Of a stretch of DNA of 64,000 nucleotides, positions 1 through 9,353 are shown one piece after another (positions within the stretch are counted from its first letter, which is position 1; each line of letters begins with the position of its first letter). A model generated the notes under the pieces. The model was not told where the DNA came from. It saw only the letters and a program-made list of their open reading frames with translations, and did not search any database. Source of the DNA: Pycnococcus provasolii (Eukaryota > Chlorophyta > Pseudoscourfieldiophyceae > Pseudoscourfieldiales > Pycnococcaceae); NCBI GenBank assembly GCA_938743325.2, contig OW568882.1, positions 617,529-681,528 on the forward strand. The letters run 5' to 3'. The translations under genes and the position numbers were made by a program.

Positions 1-24
1 CCACACATCAGCTTTTCTTTCACC

Positions 25-567
25 ATGGTGAAGAAGAAGTCGCTCGGCTCGACGGGCTCCAAGTACAGCAAGGTGCAGGTGATGCGCTTGAAGGATATCT
101 TCGAAAAGCACGACCTCGACAGGTCAGGTGAGGTTTCCATCGCCGAGCTGGTGCGCTCGATGGCAGGCACCAACTTGGAGAAGCAGAGCGAGGGCATGTT
201 CAAGGCGCTCGACAAAGACCAGAGTGGGAAGATCACGTTCGACGAGTACCTGCAGGTGTACTACCCGCACGCGAACAACGCCGAGCGCGAGACGATGATG
301 TCGTGGTGCTACCCGAACAAGGCGCCCCCGAAGGAGGAGGCGAAGGTTTTGACCGCAGAGCAGATTGAGGAGATCACCTCCTTGTTTATTTTGTACGACA
401 CGGACAAGAGCGGCAACTTGTCACGGTTCGAGCTGGTGGAGGCGATGGTGAACAGCGGGTACGACGAGGACGAGGTGGAGGACTTGTTCGAGCTCTACGA
501 CACGGACAACTCGAACACCATCACGCTGGAGGAGTTCGTCAAGCTCATGGAGAGCAGTTACCTGTAA
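25..567 (+). CDS. Four-EF-hand calcium-binding protein (calmodulin/centrin-like)
   Basis: A 180-aa protein almost wholly made of two EF-hand pairs. Calcium loops are visible at about residues 30-41, 63-74, 125-136 and 159-170, each with Asp at position 1 and Glu at position 12. The first three carry Gly at position 6; the fourth has Asn there, which still permits binding. A short basic N-terminus (MVKKKS) precedes the first hand, and a 30-residue linker with WCYPNKAPP separates the pairs. All four loops should bind calcium, so it is probably a calcium sensor. It is too divergent from calmodulin or centrin to assign to either. The ATG sits in the context accATGg. The stop codon itself lies within a TGTAA. 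Confidence 0.85.
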   Translation: MVKKKSLGSTGSKYSKVQVMRLKDIFEKHDLDRSGEVSIAELVRSMAGTNLEKQSEGMFKALDKDQSGKITFDEYLQVYYPHANNAERETMMSWCYPNKAPPKEEAKVLTAEQIEEITSLFILYDTDKSGNLSRFELVEAMVNSGYDEDEVEDLFELYDTDNSNTITLEEFVKLMESSYL

Positions 568-620
568 ACAACAAGCAAGGCACACCTTTCCATATGCGCA
601 TTGGATTAGGATAAGAACTA

Positions 621-654
621 TAGGGATTAGGGTTAGGGTTACGTCTAGGGTTAG
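621..654 (+). promoter_or_regulatory. Telomere-like motif cluster upstream of UTP15
   Basis: Consecutive TTAGGG units with variants lie about 100 bp upstream of the UTP15 start. Similar short clusters recur upstream of several other genes in the window (2470-2499, 5087-5109, 14141-14158, 35339-35350, 36989-37006, 40555-40616, 48719-48734). Plant telo-boxes bind Myb-like or Purα-type factors in promoters of growth genes; a similar role here is inference. Confidence 0.45.
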
Positions 655-755
655 TACCTCTCCGCACCCTCTCGGCGCCGCCACCTCGGGTCAGGGGGCG
701 CTCTGTTCGGTTCCCTTGGCGCCTCCCATCCTGCTGCTGATAATACATAAGAAGA

Positions 756-2408
756 ATGGCGTCCGGGGCGGAATACGCGCGCGTCGGAATACACGTGTCT
801 GAAACGCAGGGCGCGTCGAAGAGACTCAGGCTCGCAGGCTCGTCGCGCGACCACCCCGCGTCTCTCGTGTGGCGCGCATTCTCCGCGCCCGCCTCGTCTT
901 CCGTCAGAGGCGCGCCGGCACCCGTCTCGCATATTCACGCACGCCCGTCAACAGGCGGCGGAAACTCCACACGCCCGACGTTCGCCGTCACGTGCTCGAC
1001 GCGCATACTCGTCTATGACGCGCCGTCCAACCGCGTGCTCCGCGCCTTCTCGCGCGGAATGAACGACATCGCGCACTGTGGCACGTTCCGCCCCGGCGAC
1101 GGCAAGCTGCTCGCCGCGGGGTGCGAAGACGGCACCGTGTCAGTGTTCGATACGACGTCCGGATCCGTGCTGCGCTCGCTCAAGGGACACAAGGCGTCCG
1201 CGAGGTGCGTCGCATTTCCCACGGAAGCAAGCGGTGGCGAAGCTGGAGACGCCGCACCAACCACAAGGCTCGTCAGCGCGTCCGACGACATGACACTCCG
1301 CGTCTGGGACGTGCCTACGGGCGTCGAAGAAAGGTGCTGCACGGGACATGGAGACTACGTGCGCGCGCTCACGTGCGTTGTTGGACACACGTATGCAACT
1401 GGCGCATTTGACCACACTGTCAAGCTCTGGGACGCGCGTGCGGGAAAGTGCGTCAAGACGATGCGGTGCGGCGCACCCGTGTCGTGCGTTTCAGCCTTCC
1501 CCGGCGGCGCGCAGCTCGCCGCCGCCGTGGGAAACGAGGTGCAGATCTGGGACGTGCTGGCGGGCAAGCTGATGTCGCGCGTGATCGCACATCGTAAGGC
1601 TGTGAGCTGCGTGACGTTCGCTCCCGGGGCACCCGACGGTTCGTCGCCGTCGCGCATGCTCACTGCTGGTCTCGACGGCCTTCTGAAAGTGTACACCACC
1701 GACACGCTCGAGGCGCTGCACACATTCCGGCACCCTCACGCGCTCACGTCCGTGGCAGTGAGCCGCGACCTGTCGACGCTTGCGACGGGCGGAGAGGCGG
1801 GCGTGCTCGCCCTGCGTCGCAGGGAGAAACATTCGGCATCGTCGACATCCAAGGCACCGCCTACTTCTGCACCCAACGACGGGCTCGCGGAATTTCGCGA
1901 AGCTCTGCCGCGCGCGGAGCGCGCACTGACGGCATCGAGTCACCGCTACTTTTTGCGAGGTCAGAAGTCTCCGATACCCATGGACGTAGCGGTGATTGCC
2001 GATAAGCCGCGGAGGGCGAAGCTCGCAAAGTACGATCGCATGCTTCGCCGCTTCCGTTATGCCGAGGCGCTGGACGCGGCGCTGGAAACACGCCGTGCCG
2101 CAGTGGTCCACGCGGTGCTCGAGGAGCTTGCAACTCGTGGCGGTCTCGCGCACGCGGTGGCTGGCCGAGATGCCGCATCCGTGAGCCGGCTCGTGATCTT
2201 CGCGACGCGGCACCTGCATCACGCTCGCTACGCGTCGAGCATGCTTGGCGTGCTCGCGCGAGTCGTCTCGGAGTACGGCGCTGCAGTCGGCGCGAGTGCG
2301 GAGCTCGACCGCGCGCTGCTGAGTGCGCGCGAGCGCCTCCGTGCGGAGACGCAGGCTGTGCAGGCGCTGCTTCGTCTGCAAGGCGCACTCGAGACTGTGG
2401 TGCGTTGA
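756..2408 (+). CDS. UTP15: U3 snoRNA-associated protein 15 (WD40 plus UTP15 C-terminal domain)
   Basis: A 550-aa protein. Residues from about 35 to 355 form WD40 repeats, with recurring GH...WD pairs such as VSASDDMTLRVWD and ATGAFDHTVKLWD. They are followed by the UTP15-specific C-terminal domain, recognisable from RYFLRG (about 395) and from KLAKYDRMLRRFRYAEALD with the helical tail that follows. UTP15 belongs to the t-UTP/UTP-A subcomplex of the nucleolar small-subunit processome and is needed for pre-18S rRNA transcription and cleavage. Length and domain order match the family. The coding sequence is a single exon. TGTAA follows the stop at 2415-2419, and a telomere-like cluster lies upstream. 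Confidence 0.88.
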   Translation: MASGAEYARVGIHVSETQGASKRLRLAGSSRDHPASLVWRAFSAPASSSVRGAPAPVSHIHARPSTGGGNSTRPTFAVTCSTRILVYDAPSNRVLRAFSRGMNDIAHCGTFRPGDGKLLAAGCEDGTVSVFDTTSGSVLRSLKGHKASARCVAFPTEASGGEAGDAAPTTRLVSASDDMTLRVWDVPTGVEERCCTGHGDYVRALTCVVGHTYATGAFDHTVKLWDARAGKCVKTMRCGAPVSCVSAFPGGAQLAAAVGNEVQIWDVLAGKLMSRVIAHRKAVSCVTFAPGAPDGSSPSRMLTAGLDGLLKVYTTDTLEALHTFRHPHALTSVAVSRDLSTLATGGEAGVLALRRREKHSASSTSKAPPTSAPNDGLAEFREALPRAERALTASSHRYFLRGQKSPIPMDVAVIADKPRRAKLAKYDRMLRRFRYAEALDAALETRRAAVVHAVLEELATRGGLAHAVAGRDAASVSRLVIFATRHLHHARYASSMLGVLARVVSEYGAAVGASAELDRALLSARERLRAETQAVQALLRLQGALETVVR

Positions 2409-2562
2409 ACCTCTTGTAATACCATCGATATGTTTCCAAGGACGAGGTATAACCATAGGCCATCCCCGGGGGTTAGCCGTTAGGGTTAGGGTTAGGGTCA
2501 AAGCTTTTTTCGTTAACGGCGTAAAGAAGTCCTCCAATTCCCTTACAGGTGAGTCCTCCGCC

Positions 2563-3422
2563 ATGTCGTCCATCAAGGCGCTGCCCACGACGGACCCGTA
2601 CGCGAACGTCGGCCGCGTCGACCGGTCGTTCTCGAGCCCCGCGCAGCTGCTTCTCGCGAGGCAGATGGCGGAGGAAAGTCAAGCTGCAGAGGAGGAAAGG
2701 AAAGCCTCGCAGGAGGAAGGGTCGACCGAGCACTTCTCCAAACGAAGCGCCAAACCAGCCTTGCAGAGGTTCGATACGCGCGCGCTCATCAAACAGGTGG
2801 TGACGGACCCGGAGGCGCACTTCACGAGCCTTGAGCTCGAGGATGTGCGCGAGAAGTTCAAGCTGTTCGACGCGGACGGTTCTGGCGACCTGAGCGTTGA
2901 GGAGCTGGACGTGGCTGTGAGATACATGGTACGTAAGATAGTTTTGCTTAGCTTCGCGAGGAAGGGATTCCGACAAACTCGTCTCTCACACAAACAAACC
3001 TTCAACGAACCCAGGGATACTACCCAACGGCGGCGGAGCTTGAGTCAACGCTGCTTGCTGTGGACGCCGACGGCTCTGGCGAGCTTGACTTCAAAGAGTT
3101 TCTCAGCCTTCTGCTAAAGCTCAAGCGCGACGACACGCCCGACGAACACCTCGAGCGCGTGTTTATCACAATAGCACATGAGTTGGCCCTCGACGCGTGC
3201 GGCAACGACACGTACGCGCGAGCGGAGGTGGAGAAAAGGCAACCTATGTCGTACCTGTACGAAGAGCTTCCCGTGGAGGTGCTCAAGGACATGCTTTGCA
3301 GGGAGGGACCGGAGCCGCTCGACGAGGCTGAGGCACTCGCCATGCTGCGCGAAGCTGACGCGGACGGCAACGGCTCTGTCAGCCTCGACGAACTAAGACG
3401 CGCACTCCTTGGAAGTTCGTAA
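2563..3422 (+). CDS. EF-hand protein, two exons
   Basis: Two exons, 2563-2928 and 3015-3422, join in phase 0 across an 86-bp GT-AG intron (donor GTACGTAAG, acceptor CCCAG), giving 257 aa. The join restores a normal EF-hand pair: the loop at residues 103-114 in exon 1 (DADGSGDLSVEE) and the loop at 139-150 in exon 2 (DADGSGELDFKE). A further loop, DADGNGSVSLDE, lies near the C-terminus. The first 70 residues are charged and low in structure. It is probably a calcium sensor whose partner cannot be inferred. It is the second EF-hand gene within 3 kb, but little similarity is seen outside the loops, so recent duplication is not evident. Confidence 0.8.
2929..3014 (+). other. Intron of EF-hand gene
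   Basis: An 86-bp GT-AG intron in phase 0. Removing it fuses ...VRYM to GYYPTAAELE, the usual spacing between paired EF hands. Confidence 0.75.
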
Positions 3423-3865
3423 CCATAAATTAATTATCGCGATCATTTGTCTGCTTTTACGCGAGACCGCTTCTTGCTCCTCCGTTGTCACCTCCGTTGC
3501 CGTCCCTAGCAATACAAAGCGCTTCATGCTGTACTTCGGAAGCCTAAGCGTCCGAAGTCGTTTCGGGTGTCTGCCGTCAAACGTGTACCCTTCGTCTTTT
3601 TCCAGGTTGGCGCTCGTGTTCACTGAAGCCGCCTCCTCACGCACGAGCGTGCATTGTTGTTCTCGGCTTCTCGCAGGTGCTTGAGCGTGAAGTTTTCGAC
3701 GTCGCCGTCGTCGAACGTGACGACGACGTGCGTGTACTTGCACGTGTTAGCGACGTGAGACTCTCGTCGGAGATTGCCGCACGGCGCACGCGACGTGACC
3801 CCCTCGAGAGTCGAGACGGGAGAAAGGCACGACCGGGATAGGTGACCGGGATCCCGAAAAGGCAC
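3393..3865 (-). pseudogene. Possible coding remnant with Tudor-like segment
   Basis: On the minus strand one frame reads CKYTHVVVTFDDGDVENFTL, which resembles the strand pattern of Tudor or related chromatin-reader barrels, and stops after LREAENNNARSCVRRRLQ. An overlapping frame continues with a plausible coding stretch (DEGYTFDGRHPKRLRTLRLP and on). Joining them needs a frameshift or an unseen small intron, and the 3' part runs into the end of the EF-hand gene. This may be a decayed gene or an unrecognised multi-exon gene. The remainder of 3423-3999 shows no other coding signal. Confidence 0.25.
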
Positions 3866-3969
3866 CTACGAGAAGACCAAAGCCCCAAACGCACCGCCCC
3901 CTGGGGAAACCCCGAAACGCATCAGGGCTGGTTTGTCCTGCGCCGTTCCCATTCCCCTCTCCTCCTCGG

Positions 3970-3983
3970 CGGCCTATATTATA
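3970..3983 (+). promoter_or_regulatory. TATA-like element upstream of uL29m gene
   Basis: CCTATATTATACGA stands out as AT-rich in GC-rich DNA about 20-30 bp before the ATG at 4000. The spacing leaves almost no 5' UTR, so it may instead lie within the leader. Confidence 0.25.
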
Positions 3984-3999
3984 CGACTATTTGCTCCCC

Positions 4000-4974
4000 A
4001 TGGCGGGTCCTCGTCTCCTCTCACGGGTCAGAGGTTCCTGGTTGCGGTGCCTGCCTTCGTCTTCTTCACCTTTTTCATCTTCTGCTCTTGGTGCAACCGG
4101 TTGCCAGCTGGTTCCAAGTCCTTTTGCTGGTGGTAGTGGTGGTCGCTTATCCGTGGGGTTATGTGGTCCGTGGGGTCATGTTAGTAGTCTCGTGGTCGGG
4201 CGCACGTTCGCGTCGTCTTCGGATTCGGATTCGGATTCATCGGAATCGTCGTCATCGCCGCCGTTTTTTAAGGTGAATCCGAAAATAACGTCATCGAACA
4301 TCGCTGAGAAGCTCCCGCAGACTATGCAAGCTCTCGAGGAATTCAAGCAGCACGAGGCGGACGTAGCCGCACAACTGAACCTCGATCCGAAGGAACCGAC
4401 GGGACAGCACAATCACAAAAAACGGGAACAGCTTCGCAGAAAGGCGTACTTAGAGCTGTACAGGCGAACCAGAAAAGCAAGAGAAGCAGCATACGAAACG
4501 GCGAAACTCGAACAAACGGAATATCCTACGCCTGAAAGCCTTCTGCTACCCAAAGAGGACATGCCGCGCAACCTCAGGACGCCACCTGCGGCGTACGCGA
4601 CTTTGCCCTTGGGAAGGCCTGGAAAACTTGCAGACCTGTTTGACACGCACAGGTCAGCTCCCACGGACCCGTACATGTACGGACACGCGTGGCTTGCAAA
4701 GGACCTGCGCCTCAAGAGCTTTGGCGACCTGCACAAACTGTGGTTTGTTTTGTTGCGCGAGCGCCACACGTTGGATACGGAGTACCGCGCTCTGCAGCAA
4801 CAACGGAAGCCTCTCGAGCCAAGGAAACCCATGCCCGCACCAGAACGATGGCAGCGTGTGAAGCGATCCATGAACAGAATAAAGCAAGTGCTATCCGAGC
4901 GCGCGGGCGAACTGCGCCACCGCGGCAACGTCGCGCTTGCCGACGAACTCGACAAGGTGATCAACCAAAATTAG
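4000..4974 (+). CDS. MRPL47: Mitochondrial large-subunit ribosomal protein uL29m (MRPL47 family)
   Basis: A 324-aa protein. The N-terminal ~75 residues are Arg/Ser/Leu-rich and poor in acids, as in a mitochondrial presequence. The MRP-L47 domain follows in the C-terminal half: HAWLAKDLRLKSFGDLHKLW, then LLRERHTLDTEYRA and RVKRSMNRIKQVLSER, matching the helical hairpin of uL29 that sits at the peptide exit. A Ser/Asp/Glu-rich linker lies at about residues 70-90. The in-frame reading extends upstream without an ATG, so the ATG at 4000 is taken. Two TGTAA signals follow the stop (4977-4981 and 4988-4992). Confidence 0.82.
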   Translation: MAGPRLLSRVRGSWLRCLPSSSSPFSSSALGATGCQLVPSPFAGGSGGRLSVGLCGPWGHVSSLVVGRTFASSSDSDSDSSESSSSPPFFKVNPKITSSNIAEKLPQTMQALEEFKQHEADVAAQLNLDPKEPTGQHNHKKREQLRRKAYLELYRRTRKAREAAYETAKLEQTEYPTPESLLLPKEDMPRNLRTPPAAYATLPLGRPGKLADLFDTHRSAPTDPYMYGHAWLAKDLRLKSFGDLHKLWFVLLRERHTLDTEYRALQQQRKPLEPRKPMPAPERWQRVKRSMNRIKQVLSERAGELRHRGNVALADELDKVINQN

Positions 4975-5181
4975 CTTGTAACGTTGCTGTAACGTTTGAT
5001 AATTTCAAGAGGACGTGCAAAACGACCTGCACGCATATGTCACGCCAAACTTCAAGAGGAAACGTCGGGGAGAGGTCCTAAAGTGCTAACCCTAACCCTA
5101 AACCCTAACGTCCCTCTTACGGGTGTGGATTTGCTTTGCTTTCGCCTTCCCCTTTTTTGCTTGTCAGTTTCTTTCCCTTTC

Positions 5182-6123
5182 ATGATGGCGCGTTCTTCAT
5201 CTCGTCATGTTCACGGACCTCGTGGTGGCGGTGGTGCTTCGTCATTTTTAGTTGGTAGTTCTAATAATAAACCTCCGTATTGGTTTATAATATGTGCTCT
5301 CTTGGTTTGGCTTGTTATTCATTTTAGCTTCTCGTTTAGGAGGAGCTCGAATAGCTTGTCAGGGGGTGTCGTGGTGAAAGATGTGTTCGCGGAACACCAG
5401 CTCACTCCCTCGCGAGCTGACAGTCACAGTCACAGGAAAATCATTAGAAGCGGGCTCAAGCCATCGGCGCCTGCTGACACAGAAGATGAGGAGCCGGTTG
5501 AAAACCAAAATCTGGCAAATGAGCACGACGATGCGAACGACGATGCTGATGTCGTGCCTGAAGATAACGACGGCGACGGCAACGGCAACGGCAACGATAT
5601 CGAAGACTTCGTCGCGGCGTTCCGTCCCAAGGGCTTGTATAGCCTGCAGTCCGGGGACATTGAAGGAAAGCGAATTCGAATCAGCTCGCTGGGTAGCGGC
5701 CCGACGCTTGTCGTTAACGTCGCCTCGCACTGCGGGTACACGGATCCTAACTACAGAGGGATTGGCGAGCTCATGAAAACGCACGGACACTTGGTAAACG
5801 TCATTGGATTTCCGTGCGACCAGTTCGGGCACCAAGAACCTGGCGACCACGAAGAAATACGCAAGTTCGTTTCGAGCTCGTATCCAGAAGCGTACGGAAG
5901 TATGGCGCTCATGGAGAAAGTGGATGTGAACGGCGCGAACTCGCACCCTGTCTACACGTTTCTGAAAGAGAGCGCTCGGCGCCACGGAGTGCCCGATGCT
6001 CCGCTAGAGTGGAACTTTGTGAAGTTCCTCGTCGGCAAAGATGGCGAGGTGATTCGGAGATATCCTCCAGCATTTGACTTGCAGCAGATTGCTCGCGACG
6101 TCGAGGAAGCTGCAAGGACATGA
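5182..6123 (+). CDS. Membrane-anchored glutathione/thioredoxin peroxidase
   Basis: A 313-aa protein with a glutathione peroxidase domain at about residues 150-310. The catalytic tetrad is visible: Cys184 in NVASHCGYT, Gln214 in FPCDQFGHQEPG, Trp277 and Asn278 in LEWNFVKFLV. The codon is Cys (TGC), so this is not a selenoprotein. Cys184 and Cys212 are the only cysteines in the domain, and the usual resolving Cys of plant enzymes is not obvious. Residues 33-51 form a transmembrane segment (type II orientation likely), followed by an acidic linker at 100-142. The enzyme would reduce lipid or hydrogen peroxides at a membrane. The N-terminal ~60 codons are much AT-richer than the rest, suggesting a separately acquired extension. 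TGTAA lies at 6137-6141. Confidence 0.85.
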   Translation: MMARSSSRHVHGPRGGGGASSFLVGSSNNKPPYWFIICALLVWLVIHFSFSFRRSSNSLSGGVVVKDVFAEHQLTPSRADSHSHRKIIRSGLKPSAPADTEDEEPVENQNLANEHDDANDDADVVPEDNDGDGNGNGNDIEDFVAAFRPKGLYSLQSGDIEGKRIRISSLGSGPTLVVNVASHCGYTDPNYRGIGELMKTHGHLVNVIGFPCDQFGHQEPGDHEEIRKFVSSSYPEAYGSMALMEKVDVNGANSHPVYTFLKESARRHGVPDAPLEWNFVKFLVGKDGEVIRRYPPAFDLQQIARDVEEAART

Positions 6124-6230
6124 CATATCCCTGAAATGTAAATCATAAGAACGATTCTTTCTTTCTTTCTTTTTTTGATGAAAAGTACTCAGACTCGCTT
6201 GTTGAATAAAAAGCAACAAATAGTTGGTTG

Positions 6231-6235
6231 TTACA
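6231..6235 (-). terminator. TGTAA poly(A) signal of MAP kinase gene
   Basis: TTACA on the plus strand reads TGTAA on the minus strand, 74 bp past the MAP kinase stop. It matches the green-algal poly(A) signal found after many other genes here. Confidence 0.45.
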
Positions 6236-6308
6236 TCAGCTCGAGCTATGCGCCGACGTTGCCTAGGTCCGTACCCTTCGTCTTCTCCTCTCTTCCAGCA
6301 CGGACACA

Positions 6309-8198
6309 TCAAGTGGAGTCGCATCGCTTGAGGAATCGTTTATCCGACATCTGCGAAGTTGCGTCAGTCGAAGGGACCTCCTCATTCACCGCATGCAAGC
6401 CAGGCGTGGGCATGCCACTCGTTGCGTGCGAGATGATGCCTGCACCGCCGCGCACAGGCGCGGGCACGGCACCAGGCGCTTGCATGCCATCCCCTCCACC
6501 GCCTGCGGTTGCATACTTTGCAGCTTCCTGCTGAAATTCCTGAACGCGCTCGCGAGGCAAGCTCATCGCTGATCGCATACCCGGCGCGGCGCCGCGCGTG
6601 AGCGGCTTAGATCCTGACATCGTACGTCCAGCCTCACCTCCAGCAGCCATGCCATCGAAAGTCTCCTCCATCGAGTCGAATTGGCGCTTGAAGTTGTCCA
6701 CGGCGCTCGGGAACTGATACGTTCCCTGGTTGCCTTGCAGGTAGTCAGCCTCTGTGTTTGGGTGGTAGTACAGGATTTCGCGGTAGATGAGCTCTCGCAC
6801 CTCGTCAGCCGTCAGCTTGCGTCTGTCGAACTCGTACTCGAGCTTGCTGACAGGTTCCGCTACAGGCTCGCGCCCATCCTCGCTGAGACCCTCAAAGTAC
6901 GGGTCCTTCAGAGCCTCCTCCGCGCTGGGCCTTTTGTCCGCGTCGAACTCCAGTAGCCGACGCAGCATGCGCCTCGCACCAGGCGATGCTGTGGGAAAGT
7001 GCGTTTCGAAGTTCGCGCCAGGTTTGCGCGCCATATTCTGCAGGAAGCGCCTCGCCTTGTCGTTGCGCACCTTGGCGAGCGTGGCGTCATCTGGCGTGCC
7101 GAGCAAGTCGGTGATGAGCTCGAGCTGGTGCACGACGTTGCGCCCTGGAAAGAGCGGCCTGCCGTTAAGTATTTCGGCGAAGATGCAGCCGACGGACCAG
7201 ATGTCCACCGCCGGGCTGTAGCGAGCGAAGAAGGATCCGCACAGCTCGGGAGCGCGGTACCAGCGCGTGGCGACGTAGTCTGTCCAGAACACGGTGGAAG
7301 GCTGGTCGGAGAACTGCGGCCTCGCGAGCCCAAAGTCGCAAATCTTCAGCTTGCAATCTGCGTTGGCGAGAATGTTCTTCGGCTTCAGGTCGCGGTGGTA
7401 CACGTTCGCGCTGTGTATGAACTTCATGCCTCGCAGCATCTGGTAGAGGAAGAACTGGTGGTGCTCCTGCGAAAGGTCGTCGTTCGCCTTGATGACCTGG
7501 TGCAAGTCCGTCTCCATGAGTTCGAAGATGACGTATATGTCCCTAAACTCGTTCTTCGACGGCGGCAGCAGGATGTGCTTCAGTTGTACAATGTCCGGGT
7601 GCTTGAGGTGCCTGACAAGCTTGATTTCGCGCAGGATGCGCGTTGCGTCCGACACGTGGTCGAAGACGTCGTTAATCTTCTTGATTGCGACGCGTTCTCC
7701 GGTGTGGTTGTCGATGGCGCTGCACACGACGCCGTAGCTTCCCTTTCCGATGATCTCCTTGAGCGTATACCGCGCGCCTTCTCCGTACTCGGTGAAGAAG
7801 GCGCCGTTTGAGACGCCTTCCGAGCTCGTCGCCGCTCCAGGCTGCTGCTGTTTCTGCGCTGCTGCCATCGGGTTGACAAGTTTCCCACCAGCCTTTTTGT
7901 TTACCGTGCTGCTCTTGTTCTCCGGCTGTTTGCGCGGGAGCACGCGTAGCCTGCTTGGCGTGACCCACCCGTCTCCTTTGTAGTCAGGCTTAGGCGTACC
8001 GTCACCGTCGCTGCCTTGGTTGGTGGACTTTCTCCTGCTTCTCCAGCTGGCCCAGTTGGTGAGTCCGAGTCTGAATATCCACGACTTTCCAGACTTTGGC
8101 TTTTGCTTGGTTGCACCGTTCGCGTTAGGCGACGCTTCCCTCGACGCCGACGATTTTTCTTTCTTCGAGGCTGATGAGAATGAGAATGGCAGTGGCAT
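6309..8198 (-). CDS. TDY-class mitogen-activated protein kinase
   Basis: A 629-aa protein from the ATG at 8198; the frame is open further upstream but without another ATG. The kinase domain spans about residues 144-435. The glycine loop is GKGSYGVV (151-158), the ATP lysine is in VAIKK (173), HRDLKPKN starts at 268, DFG is at 288-290, and the activation loop is WTDYVATRWYRAPE with TDY at 306-308. ELCGSFF and the HVSDATRILREIKL block are hallmarks of plant group D MAPKs. The ~140-residue Ser/Lys-rich N-terminal extension is unusual for this class; the long Gly/Pro C-terminal tail is typical. Its upstream activator cannot be told from here. The class is good evidence for a green-lineage host. 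Confidence 0.9.
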   Translation of the reverse strand: MPLPFSFSSASKKEKSSASREASPNANGATKQKPKSGKSWIFRLGLTNWASWRSRRKSTNQGSDGDGTPKPDYKGDGWVTPSRLRVLPRKQPENKSSTVNKKAGGKLVNPMAAAQKQQQPGAATSSEGVSNGAFFTEYGEGARYTLKEIIGKGSYGVVCSAIDNHTGERVAIKKINDVFDHVSDATRILREIKLVRHLKHPDIVQLKHILLPPSKNEFRDIYVIFELMETDLHQVIKANDDLSQEHHQFFLYQMLRGMKFIHSANVYHRDLKPKNILANADCKLKICDFGLARPQFSDQPSTVFWTDYVATRWYRAPELCGSFFARYSPAVDIWSVGCIFAEILNGRPLFPGRNVVHQLELITDLLGTPDDATLAKVRNDKARRFLQNMARKPGANFETHFPTASPGARRMLRRLLEFDADKRPSAEEALKDPYFEGLSEDGREPVAEPVSKLEYEFDRRKLTADEVRELIYREILYYHPNTEADYLQGNQGTYQFPSAVDNFKRQFDSMEETFDGMAAGGEAGRTMSGSKPLTRGAAPGMRSAMSLPRERVQEFQQEAAKYATAGGGGDGMQAPGAVPAPVRGGAGIISHATSGMPTPGLHAVNEEVPSTDATSQMSDKRFLKRCDST

Positions 8199-9353
8199 GC
8201 ACAGGTGGCGTTGTGACGCGTGCACCGATGAAGATTGTGGTGTATCCGTTTCTCCGTCTCTACCACTACTGCTGCTGTTGGCAGGCGCAGACGCGTGTGC
8301 ACTGCTATCCGCTGTAAGTGCTGTGGACTTAATTGTGAACGACACAGCCACACAAACAATGTGTGTGGGGGCAGCTAACACAAGTAGATGAAGACGCACA
8401 GGAAGTCGACGAAGAATGAAGATGCCGAAGCAGGCGGAATAATGGGGAGGGGACGAGAGGAGAGGGGGGAGGGAGTGCGCTGTGCGGCCTCCGAGGGGCT
8501 GCGGCTTTCCATTTCACAAACAAAAAGAAAATCGGTTGGAAAAAAAGGGAAGGGCTGAAGGGGCGTGCGCCTCAATTCCTGCGAGTGTTGGTTGGCATGA
8601 TGTGAAATCATCCACCTGATTATTCCTCTACTTTTTACGATACGATAGACTAGGGTTGGTTGGAATTGCATTTGGTCGAGTGCAATGGTCGATGTGGGTT
8701 AGGGTTTTCTCCATGATCGGGCCGGTGCAGGGGAATAGTTCTTACAAAGGGGGAGAACAAAGTGAGTGGGAGAACAAAGTGGCGTCTGCTCCTCTCCCCC
8801 CTCGGGCCTGGCTCTTCCCATCGTTTCTCATCACCCTCCTCCCCTCCTTCTCCAGTTCTCCTCCACACGGCTCACCTGTGTATGTATGTACCTTGTGTGT
8901 GTTCTCGTCATCACATTCACATCAGCATTCGCCGCTGCCAAGTAAGTGCGCAGTGCGCAAGTTCTTTCCTCCTCTTCGAGTTTTTGTTGTTGCTGTTGCT
9001 GTTGTGGCTGGCACACGCGCTCCTGCTCCTGCTGCTCCTGCTCTTGCTCTCTGCTTTTGCTCTCGTTCTCACTCCAGTCACTCCAGTCAGCCAGTCGCCC
9101 GCCAGTCGAGGGTGATAACAGATCAGCGAGGGAGGCTTCGAGGACGCGAGCACGAGGGATTCTTGGATTCCTGTCTGTCGGGGTTTCGAAACCCTTTTTG
9201 ACCCCAGGCCCAGGCCGCCCGGGGAAGGAGTTCGGGTTTTGCATGTTCTCTGCTTGAACTTTCGAACCCGGCAACTCGCAGATGGGTATCACCCCCCTTC
9301 ATCCTTCTTTTCCTCTTTTTTGGCGACAACAGCAGCAACGTTTAAACAGCCCA
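8199..9353. other. Divergent intergenic region, MAP kinase / SWSAP1-like
   Basis: It holds CT-rich and CTG-rich tracts (about 8800-9080) and a short telomere-like motif at 8697-8708. No convincing protein or RNA gene is seen. Reading frames across 8650-9300 on both strands are low-complexity. It probably carries both promoters and leaders. Confidence 0.4.

Noticed and set aside
1491-2588. 365-codon antisense frame over UTP15
   Set aside because: GC-rich third positions open antisense frames; no domain, and UTP15 is clear on the plus strand.
5182-6123. Selenocysteine glutathione peroxidase
   Set aside because: The catalytic codon is TGC (Cys); no in-frame TGA or SECIS-like need.
8656-9201. 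181-codon plus-strand frame upstream of the SWSAP1-like gene
   Set aside because: Low-complexity Ser/Leu/Pro reading over CT- and CTG-rich DNA, no start context or domain.
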